From Sphingomonadales bacterium (GTDB lineage: Bacteria > Pseudomonadota > Alphaproteobacteria > Sphingomonadales > Sphingomonadaceae): DNA of 64,000 bases. The DNA lies in the NCBI GenBank assembly GCA_025362295.1, contig JANYGX010000009.1, positions 1 through 64,000 on the forward strand, given 5' to 3'. Positions within the stretch are counted from its first letter, which is position 1, and each line of letters begins with the position of its first letter. The notes beneath the pieces were generated by a model, which worked only from the letters and a program-made list of their open reading frames with translations, ran no database searches and had not been told where the DNA came from. This document shows, piece after piece, positions 36,992-45,777 of the stretch. The position numbers were made by a program, and so were the translations under genes.

Positions 36992-37399
36992 TCACTGATA
37001 ATCCATCATGATGTTGACCTGCCCGGTATACGTGCCCGCATGGATAGATATGTCTGCTGGAAGCCTGCCCTGCAACGCCAAGTGCGTATTGCCCCGACTG
37101 TCTGGTGATAGCTGAACACGCGGCGCAAGACCGGTCAATGCCAGTTTTTCATCGCTGCCGCTGCGGCTGAGCATAACGCTGCTATCAGATGTGACAGACA
37201 CCGCTGTGCCAGGCTGCGCGTGCACAAGCGTGCCAAACCGCAACACGCCGCTGCGCCTGCGCTGCATGTCAAAGCCGCTGGCGCCGCTCACGGACACAGG
37301 CGACACTATGGTTGCGCCAATGCTGCCCGTGACTGTGCCAGCGCTGGCGGAGAGCGGTATGATGATCAACAGGCTTGCTATGGCGGCAGCTATTTTCAT
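36992..37399 (-). CDS. DUF4402-like secreted protein
   Basis: A 135-aa secreted protein with a clear signal peptide (1-20, ending SASAG) and a C-terminal GTYTGQVNIMMDYQ like DUF4402/spore-coat-U-type pilin-like domains. The middle carries LRFGTLVHAQPGTAVSVTS, matching the beta-sandwich pattern with a Phe-Gly turn. It may be a surface or chaperone-usher-like subunit, but no chaperone or usher is nearby. It ends 3 nt before the aminotransferase start. Its upstream region holds a CtrA box. Confidence 0.65.
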   Translation of the reverse strand: MKIAAAIASLLIIIPLSASAGTVTGSIGATIVSPVSVSGASGFDMQRRRSGVLRFGTLVHAQPGTAVSVTSDSSVMLSRSGSDEKLALTGLAPRVQLSPDSRGNTHLALQGRLPADISIHAGTYTGQVNIMMDYQ

Positions 37400-37457
37400 T
37401 CTCAGGCCCTAAACGACGTTGTCTGTAAGACTAGCATGCTGAAAGAATTTGTTAAGG

Positions 37458-37473
37458 TTAAATCATGCTTAAC
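37458..37473. promoter_or_regulatory. CtrA-like binding site
   Basis: TTAA-N7-TTAAC, a perfect match to the alphaproteobacterial CtrA consensus, in the 224-bp gap between the leftward DUF4402-like gene (starts 37399) and the rightward dnaE (starts 37624). An extra TTAA lies 6 bp upstream. CtrA is the cell-cycle regulator that represses replication in Caulobacter; that it acts here is inference from the motif alone. Confidence 0.45.
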
Positions 37474-37523
37474 ACTGTTCTTGAGACCACGGGTAATCTG
37501 GTGAAACAGTGCCAGTGAAATGC

Positions 37524-37541
37524 CTCCCCCACTTGAGGGAG
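37524..37541. repeat. Short palindrome, CTCCC type
   Basis: CTCCC-CCACTTGA-GGGAG, a member of the same interspersed palindrome type as 33431-33448. It lies upstream of dnaE and is not in a position to act as its terminator. No further role can be read. Confidence 0.4.
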
Positions 37542-37623
37542 AGCATAAAAAGCTATCATCCACTTGCCCAGTTCATGAAAAGTCAAGACTGGTATTTTTC
37601 CGGTCTGATGGCATTATGGCGTC

Positions 37624-40600
37624 ATGAGCCATAGTGATTTTATCCATCTTCGCCTGCAATCCGCCTACTCACTGCTGGAAGGGGCCATGCACCCGGCTGA
37701 CATTGCCGCTGCCTGTGTGAAGAACACCATGCCGGCAGCCGCCATCACCGACCGCAACAACATGTTTGGCGCAATGGAGGTGGCGGATGCCCTGATGTCT
37801 GCCGGTGTGCAGCCAGTTATGGGGGCATTGCTTTCAGTGGCGCGGCCAGCCGCACAGCCAAACAGCAAACAGGCAACCGTGCTTGATGGCTTGGTGTTGC
37901 TGGCACAGTCGGATACCGGCTATACCAATCTTATTCAGCTGGTTTCAGCTGCGCACATCGATGTTGACAATGCCGAACTGCCACACATTTCATTCGACAG
38001 GCTGGCAAAGCACTCTGAGGGCCTGATTGCGCTGACCGGCGGTGTAGAAGGGGCACTGTACAAGCTGCTGGCGGCCGACCAGAACGCGGCTGCCGAACAC
38101 TTTTTGCAAACACTGAAAGCCTGTTTTCCCGAACGTCTTTACATCGAGCTTAATCGTATTGGTGATCCGCTTGAACCTGTGGCAGAACCAAAGCTGATTG
38201 ATCTTGCCTATGCCCACGATGTGCCGCTGGTGGCGACCAACCCAGTGCTGTTTGGCAGCGCTGCTGATTATGAGGCGCATGATATCCTGCTCTGCATTCA
38301 GCAGAGCACGGTCGAGAACGACGAGAAGCGCCGCAAGCTGAACCCCGAAATGTACTTCAAGACGCCGCGCGCTATGGCCAGGCTGTTTGCCGATGTGCCG
38401 GAAGCGCTTGCCAACACGCTGGTGATCGCCCAGCGCTGTGCGGTCAAAGCCCCCAGCCGCGAGGCCATTTTGCCAAACTTTGCCAGCGGCAATGAAAACG
38501 ATGTGCTGCGCGCACAGGCGGAACACGGCCTGACAGCGCGCCTTGCCAGTATCACCACCGATGATGCTCAGCGCCAACCCTACACAGAGCGCTTGGCATT
38601 TGAACTTGGCGTGATCATCCAGATGGGCTTTCCCGGTTATTTTTTAATCGTGGCGGATTTTATCCGCTGGGCCAAACAGAATAACATCCCTGTCGGGCCG
38701 GGTCGCGGCTCCGGCGCGGGGTCGGTGGTTGCCTGGGCGCTTGGCATCACCGATCTCGATCCGCTGCATCATGGTTTGTTGTTCGAGCGCTTCCTTAATC
38801 CGGAACGGGTGTCGATGCCGGATTTCGATATCGACTTTTGTGAAACCCGGCGCGGCGAGGTCATCCGCTATGTGCAGGATAAATATGGCCGTGATCATGT
38901 GGCGCAAATCATCACATTCGGCAAACTCAAAGCCCGCGCTGTGATCAAGGATGTCGGCCGGGCATTGCACATGCCCTATGGGTTGGTTGATGGGCTGTCG
39001 AAACTTATTCCGAACAACCCAGCAGCCCCTGTCACCTTGTCCGAGGCCATCGCCCAGGTGCCAGAGTTGCGCGAGAAACGCCGCAGTGACCCGGAAGTTG
39101 GTCGCTTGATTGATGCGGCCCTGCAACTCGAAGGCCTCTACCGCCATGCGTCAACCCACGCCGCCGGTGTGGTGATTGGCGATCGGCCGCTTGACCAGCT
39201 GGTGCCGCTCTACCGCGATCCGCGATCCGATATGGCCGTGACGCAGTTTGATATGAAGTGGGTGGAAAAGGCTGGCCTCGTCAAGTTCGATTTTCTGGGA
39301 TTGAAAACGCTTTCCGTTTTGCAGCGCGCGCTGGAATTGCTGAAACTGCGCCACATTGATATCGATCTGCTGACCCTACCTTGGTACGACAAGCCAAGCT
39401 ACGATCTTATGGCGCGTGGTGACACAGTCGGTGTGTTCCAGCTTGAATCCGAAGGGATGCGGCGCACATTGGCCCTGGTGCGGCCAGACAGCTTTGGCGA
39501 TATTGTCGCTCTTGTGGCGCTCTACCGGCCAGGCCCCATGGACAATATTCCAAGCTTTGCCAAACGCAAGAATGGCCAGGAAGACATTGACTATCTGCAC
39601 CCGCTGCTGGAGCCAGTGCTGCGCGAAACCTACGGCGTGATCATTTATCAGGAACAGGTGATGCAGATCGCGCAAATTCTGGCGGGTTATTCGCTCGGTG
39701 AAGCGGATTTGCTGCGCCGTGCCATGGGCAAAAAGAAAAAAGAAGAAATGGATGCGCAGAAGCAGCGCTTCATCGACGGTGCCAAAGCCAATGGCGTGAC
39801 GGCACACAAGGCTCAGTCGATATTTGAACTGGTGGACAAGTTTGCTGGCTACGGCTTCAACAAATCCCACGCTGCTGGCTATGCGCTGATTGCTTATCAA
39901 ACCGCCTATCTCAAAGCCAATTATCCGGTTGAGTTTTATGCGGCCTCGATGGCCTATGACATCACCAACACGGACAAGCTTGCCGTGTTTGCCGACGACA
40001 TGAAGCGCAGCGGTGTGATGCTTCTGCCGCCTGACATCAACAAAAGCCACGCGGATTTTTGCGTTGAAAAAATTGCCGACACGGCAAACCCGAATGCTAA
40101 TTACGCTGTGCGCTATGCGCTGGCGGCACTGCGGGGTGTCGGCGAAAAAGCCATGGAGATGCTGGTGGCAGAACGCACGGCGCACGGCGCATTTCGCACG
40201 CTCGGCGATCTCGCCATGCGGCTTGATCCGCGCTCTATCAACAAGCGTTCGGTTGAAAGCCTGATTGGTGGTGGTGCGCTCGATGATCTGGTGAAAACCC
40301 GCGCCGCCGCTGCCATGATGGCCGACCAGTTGCTCGCCCACGCCAGTGCCGCCGCTGAAGCACGACAGAGTGCACAGGTGTCGCTGTTTGGTGATAGTGC
40401 CCACGGTGGTTCGAAAATTGAAATACTGGTACCAAACACGGACGCCTGGCCGATTGCCACACAAATGGCGATGGAAAAAGAAGCTGTCGGGTTTTATCTC
40501 TCCGCCCATCCGCTTGATGGCTACACGCACGTGCTGGCTGCGCACAATGCGTTGAAATCAGCAGACGCCATGGCACTGGAGCCACTGGCTGACGGCAAGC

Positions 40601-41091
40601 GCTCCGTCACGCTTGCCGGTATTCCTGAAGAGGTGCGGGTGCGGCCCAGCAAAAAGGGCGGGCAGTTTGCGCTGCTCAATGTGTCTGATCAATCCGGCCT
40701 GTTTCAGGTCGGTTGCTTTGATGATGCCATGGTGCGCCAGTGCCGCGATGCGGTGGCGGCCAAGGAACCGATCCTCATTCGCGCCGAGCTGCTCTGGCGG
40801 CCGGGTGAAGACATCCCGCGCATCAATGCCCGCGACATGACCGCGCTGTCAAAGCTCTCAGCCCATACCCGCGCTGATCTTGATATATCACTGCACGATG
40901 AAACGGCGTTGCAGGCTATCGCCATGGTGCTGGAGAGGACGCAGCGTGGTCGCGGCCAGGTGCGCCTGCACCTGATACTGGCGGGCGGTGATGAAGCGGA
41001 ACTTGCACTTCCCGGCACGTTTCAGGTTGATGCCAGTTTGCGCGCCAGCATGGCAAGCATCGCCGGTGTGCGGGCGGCGGTTTTGAGTTAG
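37624..41091 (+). CDS. dnaE: DNA polymerase III subunit alpha
   Basis: Replicative polymerase catalytic subunit, 1155 aa. Order: PHP domain (1-280), polymerase palm with catalytic MPDFDIDF near 398-406, thumb/fingers with KKKKEEMD near 700, GYGFNKSHAAGYALIAYQ near 740, a helix-hairpin-helix region near 830, and the OB-fold near 990. The clamp-binding motif QVSLFGD appears near 920. In the PHP domain the expected HLRVHS is HLRLQS, so one metal-binding His is Gln, hinting at an inactive PHP nuclease. Neighbouring proofreading gene dnaQ is not in the window. Confidence 0.97.
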   Translation: MSHSDFIHLRLQSAYSLLEGAMHPADIAAACVKNTMPAAAITDRNNMFGAMEVADALMSAGVQPVMGALLSVARPAAQPNSKQATVLDGLVLLAQSDTGYTNLIQLVSAAHIDVDNAELPHISFDRLAKHSEGLIALTGGVEGALYKLLAADQNAAAEHFLQTLKACFPERLYIELNRIGDPLEPVAEPKLIDLAYAHDVPLVATNPVLFGSAADYEAHDILLCIQQSTVENDEKRRKLNPEMYFKTPRAMARLFADVPEALANTLVIAQRCAVKAPSREAILPNFASGNENDVLRAQAEHGLTARLASITTDDAQRQPYTERLAFELGVIIQMGFPGYFLIVADFIRWAKQNNIPVGPGRGSGAGSVVAWALGITDLDPLHHGLLFERFLNPERVSMPDFDIDFCETRRGEVIRYVQDKYGRDHVAQIITFGKLKARAVIKDVGRALHMPYGLVDGLSKLIPNNPAAPVTLSEAIAQVPELREKRRSDPEVGRLIDAALQLEGLYRHASTHAAGVVIGDRPLDQLVPLYRDPRSDMAVTQFDMKWVEKAGLVKFDFLGLKTLSVLQRALELLKLRHIDIDLLTLPWYDKPSYDLMARGDTVGVFQLESEGMRRTLALVRPDSFGDIVALVALYRPGPMDNIPSFAKRKNGQEDIDYLHPLLEPVLRETYGVIIYQEQVMQIAQILAGYSLGEADLLRRAMGKKKKEEMDAQKQRFIDGAKANGVTAHKAQSIFELVDKFAGYGFNKSHAAGYALIAYQTAYLKANYPVEFYAASMAYDITNTDKLAVFADDMKRSGVMLLPPDINKSHADFCVEKIADTANPNANYAVRYALAALRGVGEKAMEMLVAERTAHGAFRTLGDLAMRLDPRSINKRSVESLIGGGALDDLVKTRAAAAMMADQLLAHASAAAEARQSAQVSLFGDSAHGGSKIEILVPNTDAWPIATQMAMEKEAVGFYLSAHPLDGYTHVLAAHNALKSADAMALEPLADGKRSVTLAGIPEEVRVRPSKKGGQFALLNVSDQSGLFQVGCFDDAMVRQCRDAVAAKEPILIRAELLWRPGEDIPRINARDMTALSKLSAHTRADLDISLHDETALQAIAMVLERTQRGRGQVRLHLILAGGDEAELALPGTFQVDASLRASMASIAGVRAAVLS

Positions 41092-41122
41092 TCTACCGCC
41101 AATGTGCGCGCTTGCCCTTTGT

Positions 41123-41151
41123 CGTCATTCCGGCTCTAGGCCGGAATGACG
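41123..41151. repeat. Interspersed palindrome, GTCATTCCGGC type
   Basis: A perfect 12-bp inverted repeat CGTCATTCCGGC around a 5-nt loop TCTAG, lying between dnaE and the convergent Spy-like gene. It resembles the interspersed repeats of many Alphaproteobacteria; a related hairpin is at 58128-58162 and a degraded one near 34570-34595. It could also form a bidirectional stop signal although it lacks T-runs. Confidence 0.65.
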
Positions 41152-41172
41152 ATGTAAGAATACGTTGCTCTA

Positions 41173-41658
41173 TCAACCCGCCTTCTTCAGCAGCCGGTGC
41201 TGCGCGTGAATCCTATCCATGTTGGCGTGCATTTTGGTGATGGCAGCCGTCACGATTGCACGGTCGGCTGTTGAAAGCTCCGATAGTGCTGTCACTTGCG
41301 CATCCTGGTGCGCCTGCATCTCCGCGTTCTTCACAGCGCGCTCTTCCTTGAAGGCATCGTTCAGCGACGCTGCATTATAGGGTCGTGCCTGCATGGCAAT
41401 CATGATTTTGGCCTGGGCGTCATCCTTCAGCGGACGGTTTTGCTCCCTTGCCATTTTCATACTCTCCATGAACCTTTTGTAGGTCGCCTGACCGGCGGGT
41501 GAGAGCTTGGCAACCGTTTGCGCCATAACCCCGTGATGATCGCCGTGATGCCATTCCATATCACCCGGCGGTGGTGGCAGTGTTTGCGCCATAGCGTGCA
41601 GGGGCATGCATTGCAGCGCCAGTGCCGCAAGGCTTGCGGCGGCAAAATGTAATCTCAT
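41173..41658 (-). CDS. Periplasmic Spy/CpxP-like or heavy-metal sensor protein
   Basis: A 161-aa secreted helical protein: signal peptide to about residue 24 (ending AMA), a His-rich segment WHHGDHHG near 35-42, and an all-alpha core with repeated Met and acidic/basic heptads (MKMAREQNRP, MHANMDRIHAQH). This resembles the Spy/CpxP/CnrX group of periplasmic chaperones or metal sensors. Its ATG overlaps the anti-sigma stop (ATGA), so it is the third gene of the sigma operon and may be sensed by the anti-sigma factor. The open frame to 41823 overlaps that gene and is rejected. Confidence 0.7.
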   Translation of the reverse strand: MRLHFAAASLAALALQCMPLHAMAQTLPPPPGDMEWHHGDHHGVMAQTVAKLSPAGQATYKRFMESMKMAREQNRPLKDDAQAKIMIAMQARPYNAASLNDAFKEERAVKNAEMQAHQDAQVTALSELSTADRAIVTAAITKMHANMDRIHAQHRLLKKAG

Positions 41659-41981
41659 AATAACGTATCCTCTTCTTCGTTGGTGGCAAAAATGCCGTTC
41701 AGTGTCTCGTTGTCCGCCAGCAGGCTGGCAGTGGTATCCGTGGCAACCGATGTTGCCACGAATTTCGGCAGCCAGAGTGCAACGGCTACAATCGACGCCG
41801 CCACGGCAAGGCCAGTGAACCATAGCCGCTGGCGCGAAGCGCGCGGTGCCGTGGCCATAGCAACAGCGGGCAACGCTTCAGCACAGCCCAGAATTCTGGC
41901 AATCGCATCGTCAGATGGTGGTGGCGCTTGCCACGCGCCCTCAAGCTGTTGGGACACACTGTTGATATCATGCTGTGTCAT
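41655..41981 (-). CDS. Probable anti-sigma factor (membrane)
   Basis: A 108-aa protein with a short N-terminal cytoplasmic part (1-45), one transmembrane helix at about 56-76 (WFTGLAVAASIVAVALWLP) and a short periplasmic tail. It overlaps the ECF sigma gene by ATGA and the Spy-like gene likewise, the classic position of an ECF anti-sigma factor. No zinc-binding HxxxCxxC motif is seen, so it is not a ZAS-type protein. Identification rests on context and topology. Confidence 0.6.
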   Translation of the reverse strand: MTQHDINSVSQQLEGAWQAPPPSDDAIARILGCAEALPAVAMATAPRASRQRLWFTGLAVAASIVAVALWLPKFVATSVATDTTASLLADNETLNGIFATNEEEDTLL

Positions 41982-42550
41982 GCGCAAAGCGCCTGTTGCG
42001 GACCGCAAAGTTCAAGTTTCAGCGCGCTCCGGCCACGTGCCAGAAGCGCTTCAACCGCCTTGCTTGTTATGGACAATGTGACGGCAATTTCAGTCATCGA
42101 AAACCCTTCAAGATAGAACAGCGCAATCACGGCACGCTGGCGTGGTGGCAAAGCATCGAGGGCGCGGCGTGTGTCCGCGCCTTCCGCCAGCCGGTCAGCG
42201 CTTGGAGTCTCATCAACAGCATCAACCGCATCATCCATCGGCGCCAGAAGCTTTAGGCTGCGGTTGCGATCAATGCAGCCGTTGGTGACCAGCCTTGCAA
42301 ACCAGCCCCAGAACGTGCCTCTCTCAGGATCAAACCGCGCGGCACCGCGCCAAATTTTGATAAACTGCTCTTGCACCACATCCTCCGCATCCGCCTGGTT
42401 ATGGAGAATCCGCCAACTCAGCTGATAGCCGCGCCGGTGGTAGCGCGTCACCAGTTCGGTAAACGCCAAACTGTTACCCAGCAAAACCTGTGCCATCACG
42501 CTCTCATCAGTCATTTGCAACACCGCTGCAGCAGCAGGATCAGGGTTCAC
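41978..42550 (-). CDS. ECF-family RNA polymerase sigma factor
   Basis: Sigma-70 region 2 spans about 19-90 (with AEDVVQEQFIKIWR at its core) and region 4 about 125-185 (LPPRQRAVIALFYLEGFSMTEIA and the helix-turn-helix KAVEALLARGRSALK). A GTG at 42550 has GGAGAA just upstream and is chosen over the ATG at 42601, giving 190 aa. It heads a three-gene operon with an anti-sigma factor and a periplasmic Spy-like protein. The 120-bp upstream region contains GGGATT and CGTATA, possible self-recognised ECF elements but weak. Confidence 0.9.
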   Translation of the reverse strand: MNPDPAAAAVLQMTDESVMAQVLLGNSLAFTELVTRYHRRGYQLSWRILHNQADAEDVVQEQFIKIWRGAARFDPERGTFWGWFARLVTNGCIDRNRSLKLLAPMDDAVDAVDETPSADRLAEGADTRRALDALPPRQRAVIALFYLEGFSMTEIAVTLSITSKAVEALLARGRSALKLELCGPQQALCA

Positions 42551-42670
42551 ATTGTTCTCCGTTATGTGATGTATACGGGTGACGTGCCTGCAATCCCTCA
42601 AAGTAAATTACATGTGTTGGGATTATTTCGATAAACCAATAACGTTTAAAAACTTAGCAAATAACTGTTT

Positions 42671-43903
42671 TCACTCCACACTATCAGCCACATTCACGCC
42701 CACTGATTGAAAATACCGCCGGATGTTCCGTGCTGCCTGCCGGAGCCGGTGTTCGTTTTCGACAAGGGCGATCCGCACATAGCCTTCGCCGTGTTCGCCA
42801 AAACCCGTGCCGGGGGCGACGGCGACTTGCGCGTTGATCACCAGTTGCTTGGCGAATTCCATCGCGCCGAGGTGTTTCAGCGCTGGCGGCAGTGGCGTCC
42901 AGGCGAACATCGAGGCGTCGGGCACCGGAATATCCCAGCCGGCACGGCCGAAGGCATCGATCATCACGTCGCGGCGGGTGTGATAGACCTTGCGCGCCTC
43001 GGCAATGCAACCCTGCGGGCCGTTGAGCGCGGCCGTGGCGGCTGCCTGTATGGGCGTGAAGGCGCCGTAATCGAGGTAGCTCTTCACCCGCGTTAAGGCC
43101 GCAATCAGCTGCGGGTTGCCCACCGCAAAGCCCACCCGCCAGCCGGCCATGCTATAGGTTTTCGACATCGAGGTGAACTCGATGGCGATGTCTTTGGCGT
43201 GCGGCACCTGCAACACCGATGGTGGCGGCTTGCCATCGAAGTAAATCTCTGAATAGGCGAGATCAGACAGCACCCAGATTTTGTGGTATCGGCAAAATTC
43301 GATCACTTGGCCGTAAAAATCGAGATCAACCGTTTGCGCGGTTGGGTTCGATGGATAGCCCAGCACCAGCGCTGTAGGTTTTGGCACCGAATAGCGCACG
43401 GCCTTGGCGAGCTCGGTCATAAAATCATAGCCCGGCAACACTGGCAGGTGGCGAATGGCAGCCCCCGCAATAATGAAGCCAAACGCATGAATCGGATAGC
43501 TTGGCGACGGGGCCAGCACCACATCCCCCGGCGCGGTTATGGCCTGTGCAAGATTGGCAAGCCCCTCCTTCGACCCCAGTGTCACAATAATTTCACGCTC
43601 GATGTCGAGCTCAACCCCAAAACGCCGCTCGTAATAAGCCGCTTGCGCCTTGCGCAGACCCTTGATGCCCTTTGAGGCCGAGTAACCATGCGCTGTCGGG
43701 TCGCGTGCCACTTCGGCGAGCTTTTCAATCACATGGGCAGGCGGCGGCAAATCTGGATTGCCCATGCCGAGATCAATGATGTCATCGCCGCGTGAGCGCG
43801 CTGCGGCCTTGATGGCGTTGACCTCGGCAAAAACATAGGGTGGCAGGCGCTTGATGCGGTAAAAGTCTTCTGCCTCAGGGGAGCGGCTGGAGTTATCTGG
43901 CAC
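42671..43903 (-). CDS. alaC: Aminotransferase class I, AlaC-like (alanine transaminase)
   Basis: PLP-dependent aminotransferase, 410 aa. Family features: RLPPYVFAEVN near 18, IIDLGMGNPDLPPP near 42, the SYPIHAFGF block, YPSNPTAQT near 182, and the PLP lysine in FTSMSKTYSMAGWRVGF near 250. This pattern is that of the glutamate-pyruvate transaminase AlaC branch, related to LL-diaminopimelate aminotransferases. It is divergent from phaC with 80 nt between start codons. Confidence 0.85.
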   Translation of the reverse strand: MPDNSSRSPEAEDFYRIKRLPPYVFAEVNAIKAAARSRGDDIIDLGMGNPDLPPPAHVIEKLAEVARDPTAHGYSASKGIKGLRKAQAAYYERRFGVELDIEREIIVTLGSKEGLANLAQAITAPGDVVLAPSPSYPIHAFGFIIAGAAIRHLPVLPGYDFMTELAKAVRYSVPKPTALVLGYPSNPTAQTVDLDFYGQVIEFCRYHKIWVLSDLAYSEIYFDGKPPPSVLQVPHAKDIAIEFTSMSKTYSMAGWRVGFAVGNPQLIAALTRVKSYLDYGAFTPIQAAATAALNGPQGCIAEARKVYHTRRDVMIDAFGRAGWDIPVPDASMFAWTPLPPALKHLGAMEFAKQLVINAQVAVAPGTGFGEHGEGYVRIALVENEHRLRQAARNIRRYFQSVGVNVADSVE

Positions 43904-43983
43904 GACGCGAACTTTCTGGCTGTTGTTTTGTCTGAATTCAGGTTAAGGGTATATGCGTTTGTTTTATTAAAAGCGAGAGTTGC

Positions 43984-45759
43984 ATGCGAGCTGACGTTAC
44001 ATCTATGGATCCGCAGGCTGACGCTTTGGCAATGGCTGAAGGCTGGTCGCGGGTGTCCGGCAAGGCGATGCAGCTGATGTCTGAATTCTGGGTGCGGCAA
44101 CTTAATACACCATTTGTCAAAGAGGCCCCGGCAGTTGACCCACTGGGCTTGATCGACACGTGGACCAAACTGGGCACTGGGATAATGCGAGAGCCGGAGA
44201 AACTTGCTGCCTTGCAGGCGGCCTGGTTTGATGAAGGCCTGAAACTGATGCAGGGTTTTATGGCAGCGACGGCGCAACCGGAACCCCCCGTGATCAGGGA
44301 CAAGCGCTTTGCAGCCAAAGACTGGAGCGAAAACCGGGTTGCGGATTTTATCCGGCAGTCCTACCTGCTTGCATCCAAATATGTGTATGAGACCGTGCAA
44401 GCCGTTGATGGCCTAGATGAGGCCACACGTGCCAAGGCGACATTCTATACCCGCCAGATGATGGATGCACTGGCCCCCAGCAACTTTTTACTGACCAACC
44501 CGCACGCCCTGCAAACAGCTATTGATACAAAAGGTGCAAGCCTGCTGAAGGGTCTTGAAAATCTGCTTGGCGATCTGGAGCGTGGTCGCATTTCGATGAC
44601 GGACGAAACCGCGTTCAGGGTTGGCGGCAATGTTGCCGTAACGCCCGGCAAGGTGATTTTTGAGAACCGAATGTTGCAGCTTATCCAGTATGCCGCGACC
44701 ACCAAGCAGGTTTATGAAACGCCGATTGTATTTTTTCCGCCGTGGATCAACAAATTTTATATACTCGATCTCACTGCTGAAAAATCCATGCTGAAGTGGC
44801 TGGCGGATCAGGGCTTCACTGTGTTTATCGCCTCGTGGAAAAACCCTGACAGTGGCTATGCTGAAACCACGTTTGAAGATTATATGGTTGAAGGTCAGCT
44901 GAAAGCCTTTGAAGTGGTGTGCGAGGCGGCTGGTGTCAAAAGCCTACACGCTGTTGGCTACTGTGCTGCCGGCACGTTGCTCTCGGCAACGCTTGCCTAT
45001 TTACATGCAAAAAAGAAGGCTGACATCATAAAATCAGCGACCTTTTTTACAGCACAAGTGGATTTTTCCGAAGCGGGCGATCTTGGTATTTTTGTTGATG
45101 ATACGCAGCTTGCCATGATCGACAAGATTACGAAAGACACCGGCTATCTCGACAGCCAGTATATGGCGCAAACGTTTAACCTGTTGCGCGCCAACGATCT
45201 GATATGGTCTTACGTGGTCAACAATTACCTGTTGGGCAAAGACCCCTTCCCGTTCGATCTGCTGTACTGGAACAACGATGCCACACGGCTGCCACGCGCC
45301 ATGCATATCTATTACCTGACTGAATTTTATCAGCGCAACAATCTGGTCAAACCCGGCGGCATTACCCTCGCCGGGGTGCCGATTGATCTCACAAAAGTCA
45401 AAACCAACGTGTACATTCAGGCGGGCAAGGAAGATCATATTGCGCCAGCAGCGTCGGTTTACAAAATGACTCGGCATTTCAAAGGGCCAATGCGCTTTAT
45501 TCTGGCTGGTTCCGGCCACATTGCTGGTGTTGTCAATCCGCCGTTCATGCAAAAATATCAATACTGGAGCAACAAGACATTGCCAGAAAGCTTTACTGAT
45601 TTCAGCGCCACAGCTACAGAACACAAGGGTTCGTGGTGGCCGGACTGGCTGGCCTGGCTGGAACCACAATCGGGCAAAAAACGGAGCGCACGGGTTCCAG
45701 GATCGGGCCCGCACAAGGCGATTGAAAATGCCCCCGGTCGCTACGTTCAAGAGACTTAA
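43984..45759 (+). CDS. phaC: Class I poly(3-hydroxyalkanoate) synthase PhaC
   Basis: Polymerises hydroxyacyl-CoA on the granule surface. N-terminal PhaC_N domain to about residue 270, then an alpha/beta-hydrolase domain. The nucleophile is Cys327 in the sequence GYCAAGT, the Asp lies in QAGKEDHIAP near 483-486, and the His in GSGHIAGVV near 513-516. 591 aa fits class I. The usual box GYC-x-GGT has Ala instead of the first Gly. phaA/phaB and phasin are not adjacent. Confidence 0.95.
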   Translation: MRADVTSMDPQADALAMAEGWSRVSGKAMQLMSEFWVRQLNTPFVKEAPAVDPLGLIDTWTKLGTGIMREPEKLAALQAAWFDEGLKLMQGFMAATAQPEPPVIRDKRFAAKDWSENRVADFIRQSYLLASKYVYETVQAVDGLDEATRAKATFYTRQMMDALAPSNFLLTNPHALQTAIDTKGASLLKGLENLLGDLERGRISMTDETAFRVGGNVAVTPGKVIFENRMLQLIQYAATTKQVYETPIVFFPPWINKFYILDLTAEKSMLKWLADQGFTVFIASWKNPDSGYAETTFEDYMVEGQLKAFEVVCEAAGVKSLHAVGYCAAGTLLSATLAYLHAKKKADIIKSATFFTAQVDFSEAGDLGIFVDDTQLAMIDKITKDTGYLDSQYMAQTFNLLRANDLIWSYVVNNYLLGKDPFPFDLLYWNNDATRLPRAMHIYYLTEFYQRNNLVKPGGITLAGVPIDLTKVKTNVYIQAGKEDHIAPAASVYKMTRHFKGPMRFILAGSGHIAGVVNPPFMQKYQYWSNKTLPESFTDFSATATEHKGSWWPDWLAWLEPQSGKKRSARVPGSGPHKAIENAPGRYVQET

Positions 45760-45777
45760 AACATATCGGAGTTTACC

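Noticed and set aside
39376-40545. Long antisense frame (389 codons) in dnaE
   Set aside because: Shadow of the dnaE reading frame; composition is unlike any family and dnaE is fully conserved here.
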